Shown here: positions 1-5,484 of the stretch, piece after piece
Numbering within the stretch: the first letter of the stretch is position 1
Layout: each line of letters opens with the position of its first letter
Assembly: GCA_019314005.1 (NCBI GenBank)
Contig: JAFDAE010000124.1
Location: 649-7,425, forward strand
DNA length: 6,777 nt
Reading direction: 5' to 3'
Source of the DNA: Deltaproteobacteria bacterium
GTDB taxonomy: Bacteria; Desulfobacterota; Desulfobacteria; C00003060; C00003106
Notes under the pieces: generated by a model
What the model was told of the DNA's origin: nothing
Database searches by the model: none
The model's input: only the letters and a program-made list of their open reading frames with translations
Program-made: the position numbers and the translations under genes

Positions 1-174
1 GATCAAAACAGGCGATTACTCTTTGTCGGGGAAACATTGAAGATGTTTTCCGTCATACCAACAGATGGGGAGGCTCGGGAAGCTGTCTTACGTATGCTGA
101 ATTTCCCAACAGAATGGAAATTGGGAGATCAGACCTACTCTGCAAATATGACATTACAACAAGTGATAACATGA
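1..174 (+). CDS. 3' end of an unidentified gene (possibly Wzt-type ABC exporter C-terminal domain)
   Basis: The first frame is open from base 1 to a TGA at 172-174 and gives the last 57 residues of a protein whose start lies outside the window. The peptide contains FSVIPTDG followed about 14 residues later by NFPTEWKL. This is reminiscent of the end of the Wzt carbohydrate-binding domain, where a beta-strand with an 'F-x-V' core is followed by a short loop and a 'lP-x-x-W' strand. That match is by eye and weak; a glycosyltransferase or methyltransferase tail is not excluded. The stop overlaps the ATG of the sulfotransferase (ATGA, 171-174), so the two are probably translationally coupled in one operon. 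Another frame is also open here, but it reads less like protein and would have to run through the overlap. The reading frame is fairly sure; the identity is not. Confidence 0.5.
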   Translation, partial: DQNRRLLFVGETLKMFSVIPTDGEAREAVLRMLNFPTEWKLGDQTYSANMTLQQVIT

Positions 175-1235
175 GAAAAGGAATTGATAGTTCGAAGGCT
201 GTCGTGGTGCTTGGGATGCACCGTAGCGGTACCTCGGTACTAACACATGCGCTTAGCGTTTTAGGTGTTTATCTCGGAGATCAGCTTATTAGTGGCCGCC
301 CTGATAATCCAAAAGGATTCTTTGAGGATCTCGATCTCAATGCCTTTAATGAAGAGTTACTTGAGGCTATGCATTGCCGATGGGATTCATTGTTCATTCC
401 TTCAGTGCCTGCGAAATTGGAGGAGCAATTTCGTACAAGTGCTGCAGCATTAATCAGGGAGCACTTCGGAGCATTAGCGTTGTGGGGTTTTAAAGACCCG
501 CGCGTAACAAGGCTCTTGCCCTTCTGGCAGACAGTCCTGTTCGAGATTGATGTCGAGCCAGTATACGTGCTTGCCAACCGCCATCCCATGAGCGTAGCGG
601 CTTCCTTGGCGTTGAGGGATGCCATGCCTCGGGGTAAGGCCCTTGCGCTTTGGGCACTGCACCAAGCCGCTGGCTTAGAGGTTTTATTGCATCACGGGGG
701 CCTGGTAGTCGATTATGATTTAATGCTGGAAGAACCACACGTCCAGCTACGGCGCTTAGGTGTTTTTCTCGGCCAACCTATGGAGACCTCAACGCCAGAG
801 GTTGTAACGTTCGCAAGCGAGTTTTTGGAGCACGGTCTCCGTCACGCAGAGCATGCTCGAGATGGAAGTGATCTCGGAGATGGGGACTTAGGAAAAATAT
901 GCCGCGCAATTTATGTTCACTTGTGTGCTTGGGCTAAGCTTGAAGCCCATATACCAAACTCACTGGTTTGTGAAGCGCGTATCCTGCTTGAACATGTCCA
1001 CAATTACTTTTCCGTACGAATGGACTGGTTAGAGATGGTGGACACTCTGCAGAGTCGGTGTGACAAGAGAATACGTTTATTAGAAAATTCAGTAGTTAAC
1101 AGAGAAACGAGGATCCGGCGGTTAGAATCGGAAATTACCTGGATTGCAAACCGCCCTCTTTATAGAATATACAACAAGGTAGCAAGTACCTTTGCAAAGT
1201 TAGGTTTTTCCGTTCGTTCAACTTCCGGTCAATAG
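171..1235 (+). CDS. Sulfotransferase family protein (PAPS-dependent, Sulfotransfer_3-like) with C-terminal coiled coil and tail
   Basis: This gene encodes a 354-residue enzyme predicted to move sulfate from PAPS to a sugar hydroxyl of a surface glycan in the cytoplasm. The PAPS 5'-phosphosulfate loop is GMHRSGTS at residues 15-22, directly after a hydrophobic strand (VVVL). It is followed by NPKGFFEDLDLN, typical of this bacterial subfamily. KDPR lies at 108-111, and the 3'-phosphate-binding segment is RHPMSVAASL, with R137 and S141 as the expected contacts. YDLMLEEP further on is the usual late-domain motif. About residues 295-325 form a charged, heptad-like helix, and the protein ends in a SEITWIANRPLYRIYNK tail that resembles the tail of the GT4 at 1609. 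I chose ATG 171 because it overlaps the upstream stop and sits 14 codons before the P-loop. ATG 114 in the same frame would overlap the upstream gene by 61 bases. No clear Shine-Dalgarno precedes either start. The acceptor sugar cannot be read from the sequence. Confidence 0.88.
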   Translation: MRKGIDSSKAVVVLGMHRSGTSVLTHALSVLGVYLGDQLISGRPDNPKGFFEDLDLNAFNEELLEAMHCRWDSLFIPSVPAKLEEQFRTSAAALIREHFGALALWGFKDPRVTRLLPFWQTVLFEIDVEPVYVLANRHPMSVAASLALRDAMPRGKALALWALHQAAGLEVLLHHGGLVVDYDLMLEEPHVQLRRLGVFLGQPMETSTPEVVTFASEFLEHGLRHAEHARDGSDLGDGDLGKICRAIYVHLCAWAKLEAHIPNSLVCEARILLEHVHNYFSVRMDWLEMVDTLQSRCDKRIRLLENSVVNRETRIRRLESEITWIANRPLYRIYNKVASTFAKLGFSVRSTSGQ

Positions 1236-1296
1236 CCGCGCAATCTCTTGGAAACGCTATACATCACTACCACTACATTAGCACAGCAAGGTTCAA

Positions 1297-1542
1297 ATGG
1301 ATAACCCCAAAGTCAGCGTAATAACCCCCGTCTACAACGGTGAAAAATACATCGCCCAGGCAATCGAATCCGTCCTTGCGCAGACATACAAAAACTTTGA
1401 AATCATCATCGTAAATGACGGTTCGACAGACAATAGTTTTGAAAAGATCAAGCCGTATCTAAGCACGCCAAATATAAAATATATCGAACAAGACACATTC
1501 AGCCATACTTGCCAACTATATCGCGTATGGCCCATTATTTGA
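1297..1542 (+). pseudogene. Truncated family-2 glycosyltransferase (N-terminal fragment)
   Basis: This frame starts like a GT2 glycosyltransferase: [20 protein letters not shown], then VNDGSTDNS, the nucleotide-binding part of the GT-A fold. By hand count it shares 44 of 54 residues with the intact GT2 at 2964. Similarity stops at about base 1492 (after KYIEQD, against KYIFQE in the intact copy), and 16 unrelated residues lead to TGA at 1540-1542. The DXD metal site, acceptor domain and C-terminus are therefore missing, and an active enzyme is very unlikely. AAGG at 1287-1290 could serve as a ribosome site, so the 81-residue product may still be made. At DNA level the two copies differ at many third positions, so this is an older paralogue or separate acquisition, not a fresh duplication. 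A sequencing error alone does not explain it, since no other frame continues the GT2 domain. Confidence 0.85.
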
Positions 1543-1589
1543 TCTGTGCCGAGTCTTCTTTCGGTGGCCATTTTCTCAAATGTCATTGA
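1494..1589 (+). pseudogene. Possible 3' remnant of an unidentified gene
   Basis: In a frame different from the truncated GT2, an open stretch begins at the point where GT2 similarity is lost and runs to TGA at 1587-1589. It reads as a protein-like C-terminus: [17 protein letters not shown], then SSFGGHFLKCH. Its stop lies 19 bases before the likely ATG of the GT4 gene at 1609, a natural gene spacing. It may be what remains of a gene whose 5' part was lost when the GT2 was cut. A chance open stretch of 31 codons is not rare, so this is only a suggestion. I do not recognise the family. Confidence 0.2.
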
Positions 1590-1608
1590 GAGTTCACAAT
1601 TTATACCA

Positions 1609-2856
1609 ATGAGCATTGAACGAATAAAAGTAGCCATTTTCTCGGACGAGAGCACAGAAAACGTTTGCAGTCTCATCCGCCTATTAGACCCCTTGGGCCA
1701 AGCCTCTGACGCAGTTGAGATTCTTTGGGCGTACGATGCAACCACAAAGCAGGCCCGACTGGACTTCTTGGATCGTGCGGACATAATTGTTGTCCAACGG
1801 TTCTTCGCGATCCGTGAGTTCTTGCCTTATCTTGAACGGATACTAAACTGCGGGAAGCCGGTGATCTACGAAACGGACGACTTACTTCATTTGATACCCG
1901 AAGGGCATCCCAGGTATCAACTCTCGCACGATAATCGATTTCCGCTTTTGAGCTTTGTGGCGCAATGCGATGCGGTGACGGTCTCAACAAACCAGTTGCG
2001 CTCCGCTTACCTGAATTACAACCAGAATATTTACGTGCTTCCCAACCTGATTAACGAAGAAAGATGGGGATTGAATGAATCGACCGAACCACGCCAGGAT
2101 GCAGTCAGTCGACCGCATATTAGGATCGGGTTTGCGGGCACATCAACGCATTTGGACGATCTTTCTATCATTGAGGAGGTGCTGGCTCGAATCGACGAGA
2201 AGTATGGAGACAGGGTCAGCTTCACCTTTCTTGGCTGCGCTCCGCATAATTGGCGTAACCTTACAAACGTCATTATTGATGAGTCTTTTATTGCGTATCC
2301 GTCCTTTACGCAGAGGCTGCGCCGGGAAAGATTTGATATCGGGCTCGCGCCACTTCGCGATAACTTCTTCAATAGCTGCAAGAGTAATTTGAAATTTCTG
2401 GAGTATTCGGCGTGCGGCATCGCTGGTGTGTATTCGGACGTCCTTCCTTATCGCGAAAGTGTCCGCAATGGCCAGACCGGCATTCTGGTTAAAAACGAGC
2501 CCTTGGAGTGGTTTAAGGCCATTGAAATGCTACTCCAAAACAAGGCATTATGCCAAACTATGGCGCGAGCAGCCAGGAATGTGGTTGCCTCTCATTATTC
2601 GCTGGCACCGCGGGCGTTTGAATATGTTGAGGTGTATCGCTGTGCCATTGACAGGGCACACACCGATAGGCCGCGCCACAATAAAGCTGTCTCCTTGTCA
2701 TGGAAGGGCTTTGTGCACTACGAGGCGGAGGCGCGCAAATTAAAATCGGAACTATCCTGGCTCACGGATAGGACCGCCTACAAGTTGTACAAGCAGGCAC
2801 GGAAGATACTGAAATGGTTCTTGCGCCAGTTTCGAATCGGACCTAAATGCCACTGA
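1609..2856 (+). CDS. GT4-like glycosyltransferase (GT-B fold) with C-terminal tail
   Basis: This gene encodes a 415-residue retaining-type glycosyltransferase, predicted to add a sugar to the growing lipid-linked glycan on the inner face of the cytoplasmic membrane. It starts with KVAIFSDES, the first beta-strand of a GT-B fold. VIYETDDLLHLIP (around residue 87) is typical of a branch found in O-antigen loci. GFAGTSTHLDDL (from 174) opens the second Rossmann domain, and FDIGLAPLRDNFFNSCKSNL followed by KFLEYSACG (E265) is the nucleotide-sugar-binding region. After the catalytic domain, SELSWLTDRTAYKLYKQ resembles the tail of the sulfotransferase. ATG 1609 places the start just before the first strand. 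An in-frame GTG at 1546 would add 21 residues, but it lies in the scar region and is less likely. No strong Shine-Dalgarno is visible. The gene looks somewhat more GC-rich than the CapA-like and asparagine-synthetase-like genes, which would fit separate acquisition. Donor and acceptor are unknown. Confidence 0.85.
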   Translation: MSIERIKVAIFSDESTENVCSLIRLLDPLGQASDAVEILWAYDATTKQARLDFLDRADIIVVQRFFAIREFLPYLERILNCGKPVIYETDDLLHLIPEGHPRYQLSHDNRFPLLSFVAQCDAVTVSTNQLRSAYLNYNQNIYVLPNLINEERWGLNESTEPRQDAVSRPHIRIGFAGTSTHLDDLSIIEEVLARIDEKYGDRVSFTFLGCAPHNWRNLTNVIIDESFIAYPSFTQRLRRERFDIGLAPLRDNFFNSCKSNLKFLEYSACGIAGVYSDVLPYRESVRNGQTGILVKNEPLEWFKAIEMLLQNKALCQTMARAARNVVASHYSLAPRAFEYVEVYRCAIDRAHTDRPRHNKAVSLSWKGFVHYEAEARKLKSELSWLTDRTAYKLYKQARKILKWFLRQFRIGPKCH

Positions 2857-2963
2857 AAATTGATTCTACAGCCACTACCTCCAGACTGGAAAAAACCTTT
2901 TCAACAAAGAATGCTGCAAGTTCACCACTGGTTAGAAAGGCATTTACTTTGGCGTTTCAAAAA

Positions 2964-3908
2964 ATGACCGACAATCCCAAAGTCAGCATCATTATTCCTG
3001 TCTACAACGGCGAGAGATATATCGCCCAGGCTATAGAAAGCGCGCTTACCCAGACGTATAGAAAATTTGAAATTATCGTGGTCAACGATGGCTCTACTGA
3101 CAACAGCTACGAGAAGATCAAACCTTTCTTGCCTTCCGTAAAATATATTTTTCAAGAAAACCAGGGCGTGGCCGCAGCGCGCAACACAGCAATAAAGAAC
3201 TCTTCAGGCGAATTTATCGCCTTCCTGGATCAGGATGATCTCTGGCTGCCTGAGAAACTCGAACTCCAGGTGGACTACCTGTTGCACAATCCTGATGTCG
3301 GGCTGGTTCATTCAAACATGTCGTACATCAACGAAGAAGGCAAATCGATTCAGCGTGAGTTTGATTTTCCTTCTCGTATTGCCGGAAGATGTTTTGGGGA
3401 ACTATTCATCAAGAACAAGATTGCCATCTTGACGGTTCTTTTAAGAAGAGACTGTTTGGATAAGGTGGGCCTTTTCAATGTACAATTTTCCGGTGTTGAT
3501 GACTATGACCTTTTGCTCAGGGTTTCAAGATATTATCCTGTTTGGCATATCAACCAATCCCTGGCCGGTTACAGACTACATGGATCAAATACAAGCAGGG
3601 ACTGGCTGGGAATAACGCTTACAAGGTTGAGGATTATTGAGTCCCTTTTAGAAACATATCCCCAAATTCGATCAGAATTAGGAAAGAAAACGGTTTCTGA
3701 TAGGTTGTTTCAACTGTACTGCGAAGTGGCCCGGCAGCATTCTCATCAAAATAAACATAAGGCTGCAATCGAATATTGGAAAAAAGCTATATCAGTACAT
3801 CCCACCAAGTTCAGTTCATATCTTGAAATTATCTGGAGTGCAATAACACCTAATCAAAGAAGGGTGTTGAATTGGTACAAATATAAAATTTTCCACCTGT
3901 GCAGTTAG
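2964..3908 (+). CDS. Family-2 glycosyltransferase (GT-A fold)
   Basis: This gene encodes a 314-residue GT2 enzyme that transfers a sugar from a nucleotide-sugar donor, presumably to the same glycan as its neighbours. KVSIIIPVYNGERYIAQAIE opens the GT-A fold. VNDGSTDNS (D42) binds the nucleotide, and FLDQDDLWLPEKL holds the metal-binding acidic cluster (residues 89-92). VDDYDLLLR (D179-D182) is the expected catalytic-base region, and HINQSLAGYRLHGSNTS closes the domain. Residues about 250-285 (LYCEVARQHSHQNKHKAAIE and following) look like one TPR-type helical pair. No membrane helix is seen. ATG 2964 aligns with the start of the truncated paralogue at 1297. An in-frame ATG at 2847 overlaps the GT4 stop and would add 39 low-complexity residues without a family match, so I prefer 2964, though coupled translation from 2847 cannot be excluded. 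Sugar specificity cannot be told. Confidence 0.9.
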   Translation: MTDNPKVSIIIPVYNGERYIAQAIESALTQTYRKFEIIVVNDGSTDNSYEKIKPFLPSVKYIFQENQGVAAARNTAIKNSSGEFIAFLDQDDLWLPEKLELQVDYLLHNPDVGLVHSNMSYINEEGKSIQREFDFPSRIAGRCFGELFIKNKIAILTVLLRRDCLDKVGLFNVQFSGVDDYDLLLRVSRYYPVWHINQSLAGYRLHGSNTSRDWLGITLTRLRIIESLLETYPQIRSELGKKTVSDRLFQLYCEVARQHSHQNKHKAAIEYWKKAISVHPTKFSSYLEIIWSAITPNQRRVLNWYKYKIFHLCS

Positions 3909-3944
3909 ATATTGGATTTATTGTTGGGGAATCAAAAAAGAATT

Positions 3945-4033
3945 ATCACGAAAGATTAAAAAACACGAAAAGAAAATCTCTGGATGAACACACCAACTTG
4001 ACTTTCAGGTTTTTGTTTCGTGTTTTCGTGATT
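3945..4033. repeat. Imperfect inverted repeat of the 'cacgaaa / tttcgtg' kind in the GT2-CapA spacer
   Basis: The 169-base spacer contains two paired arm segments. ATCACGAAA (3945-3953) pairs with TTTCGTGAT (4024-4032), and CACGAAA (3964-3970) pairs with TTTCGTG (4016-4022). A 10-base bulge lies on the left side, one base on the right, and the loop is about 45 bases. The stem is AT-rich and has no U-tract directly after it, so it is a poor classical terminator. The motif resembles short dispersed intergenic repeats I know from several environmental Gram-negative genomes. It marks a likely break between the glycosyltransferase group and the CapA group. Confidence 0.6.
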
Positions 4034-4067
4034 GATTTTGAATGGTTTTTTTAAACACGGTTTTCAT

Positions 4068-4072
4068 AAGGA
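4068..4072 (+). promoter_or_regulatory. Shine-Dalgarno site of the CapA-like gene
   Basis: AAGGA lies 5 bases before ATG 4078. It decides the start: an in-frame ATG at 4042 has no such site and would add 12 residues ahead of the first conserved strand. Confidence 0.7.
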
Positions 4073-4077
4073 ATCGT

Positions 4078-5346
4078 ATGGATGAAAAAATAACACTTCT
4101 TTTCGGCGGAGATATCCAATTTGATCAGGTAATCCGGCCGCCGTGTAGACTCTTTCGTGTTTTGGAAGAAACAGAAATGGGGGTTTTCGGGCGGGCATTG
4201 AACCGCGCCTCCGGCTGGTACTTTACTTTTTCCACAAGACACCCGAGCATTCCGCGTCTATTAGGGAAGATGACAGGTGGCTGGTTTGACAAGATCCACA
4301 AAAAATGGATCGTGGATGCCTATGCGAACAAGCATGCATTTCCAGTGTGTTATTTGTTGGACCGTAAGGAGCATAAGGAGCTGTATGAAAAACTTTTCTC
4401 TTACAAAGAAGAAGTGACCGCTCGATCCTGCCGTTTTGAGACTGCGGATGTTGAGGAAATGAAGTCTTTCCCCTTCCGGGGTATCCGCCCTTTGGTGGAG
4501 AAAGCCGATCTTGCTTTTGCCAACCTGGAATGTCCTCTTTCCAGCCGCGGCCGCATAGTGGGTATGTTTCGTGCTGATCCGGTTTATGTACAAGGTTTAA
4601 AAGAGGTTGGCTTCGGGGTAGTTTCTGTGGCAAACAATCATATGTTTGATGCCGGAGAAGAAGGGTTCAAGGAAACCCTTGAACATCTTGATCGTGTCGG
4701 CATTCGATACACAGGCGGAGGGAGAAATTTAGTTGACGCGCGTAAGCCTGCGATAGAAAAGATTAAAGGTTGCCGTATTGGATTTCTGGCTTACACCCAA
4801 TTTTGTGACAACAGTTTTGCACATGCTCTTGCGAGCGAGGATGGCCCCGGAATTCTGCCGTTTTCCATGCCAATGATCCTTGAGGATATCGAGAGGAGTC
4901 GGTCTGCCGTGGATATACTCGTAATATCTCTCCACTGGCTGTCTGCCAATACGCCGTTTCTCCATAAAAAGGCCACACAGTGCGCTCACGAGATACTCGA
5001 TGCTGGAGCAGACATTATTGTCGGACATCACCCGCATGTTTACAAAGCTGTTGAAATCTACAAGGGAAAGCCCATCATTTATTCTCTGGGTAATCTGATT
5101 TTCGGACACAGCCAGACACATTGGGGGAATAACCTTATCGCCGTGGCAACCGTGAATAAAAAGAAAATCCAGAAACTTGAGTTAATACCTGTTTCGGGAG
5201 TTGGCGATCAGCTTTTTCAACCCGCACCAGTGGCCGGAAACGAGGCCGAAAAAACACTCAGCAACTTAGCGGAAATATCCAAACCATTTGGAACAAAGGT
5301 CAGTCGAGCGGGAGACAGTGGCGTGATTTCGTTAGGAACTTCCTAA
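4078..5346 (+). CDS. CapA/PgsA-like protein (PGA_cap family, metallophosphatase fold)
   Basis: This gene encodes a 422-residue protein of the CapA family, named after proteins for poly-gamma-glutamate capsule formation but also common in polysaccharide loci, where its chemistry is poorly known. The family signatures appear in order: LLFGGDIQFD (D12), FANLECPLS (N149-E151), VSVANNHMFDAGEEGF (N186, N187, H188, D191), HW (H286) and GADIIVGHHPHVYKAVE (H317, H318, H320), followed by KPIIYSLGNLIFG. These are the expected metal and active-site positions of the calcineurin-like fold. Two things are unusual. About 135 residues separate the GGD and NLE motifs, longer than I expect for the family, with an aromatic and basic insert around residues 25-110. 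HW is followed by LSAN rather than the more usual G-x-E. No signal peptide or N-terminal membrane helix is seen, unlike Gram-positive CapA/PgsA, so it is probably cytoplasmic. The next gene starts 138 bases downstream. Confidence 0.85.
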   Translation: MDEKITLLFGGDIQFDQVIRPPCRLFRVLEETEMGVFGRALNRASGWYFTFSTRHPSIPRLLGKMTGGWFDKIHKKWIVDAYANKHAFPVCYLLDRKEHKELYEKLFSYKEEVTARSCRFETADVEEMKSFPFRGIRPLVEKADLAFANLECPLSSRGRIVGMFRADPVYVQGLKEVGFGVVSVANNHMFDAGEEGFKETLEHLDRVGIRYTGGGRNLVDARKPAIEKIKGCRIGFLAYTQFCDNSFAHALASEDGPGILPFSMPMILEDIERSRSAVDILVISLHWLSANTPFLHKKATQCAHEILDAGADIIVGHHPHVYKAVEIYKGKPIIYSLGNLIFGHSQTHWGNNLIAVATVNKKKIQKLELIPVSGVGDQLFQPAPVAGNEAEKTLSNLAEISKPFGTKVSRAGDSGVISLGTS

Positions 5347-5370
5347 CCAACCAAGCCGGAACAAAGCTTT

Positions 5371-5434
5371 TTGACAGGATTAACAGGATTGACAAGATTT
5401 TGTTTTAAGCTCTTTTATCAGGTTTTATCCTGTC
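5371..5434. repeat. 'gacaggattaacaggatt' repeat with inverted copy in the CapA-asparagine synthetase spacer
   Basis: The 138-base spacer holds direct reiterations of a short unit, GACAGGATTAACAGGATT then GACAAGATTT (5373-5400). A reverse-complement copy, ATCAGGTTTTATCCTGTC, ends at 5434. GACAGGAT (5373-5380) pairs exactly with ATCCTGTC (5427-5434), giving a hairpin of modest strength that could reduce read-through or protect mRNA. Units of this kind are, to my memory, widespread between genes in Desulfobacterota-like genomes. This is a dispersed repeat, not CRISPR: the units are too short and there are no regular spacers. Confidence 0.6.
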
Positions 5435-5484
5435 TAACATTTTAGATTTTCTGACAAACAAAATAACGGGAGCACAAAGATAAT

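Noticed and set aside
3..170. Longer N-terminus for the sulfotransferase (frame open upstream, ATG at 114)
   Set aside because: It would overlap the upstream gene by 61 bases, adds residues with no family match, and ATG 171 gives the standard ATGA overlap and a normal distance to the P-loop.
1564..1643. GCCATTTTCTC repeated exactly 66 bases apart (1567-1577 and 1633-1643), in the same frame
   Set aside because: Only 11 bases match exactly and the surrounding sequence aligns poorly; most likely chance.
2847..2963. Extended start of the intact GT2 overlapping the GT4 stop
   Set aside because: The added 39 residues are Ser/Thr/Lys-rich without a family match, and the paralogue at 1297 starts at the position equal to 2964.
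5371..5418. Promoter-like TTGACA boxes at 5371 and 5389 with weak -10 boxes
   Set aside because: The TTGACA comes from the GACAGGATT repeat itself and the -10 matches are only 3-4 of 6; not enough to call a promoter.
5373..5434. Short CRISPR-like array
   Set aside because: Units are under 20 bases, degenerate, adjacent without spacers, and partly inverted; no cas genes are seen.
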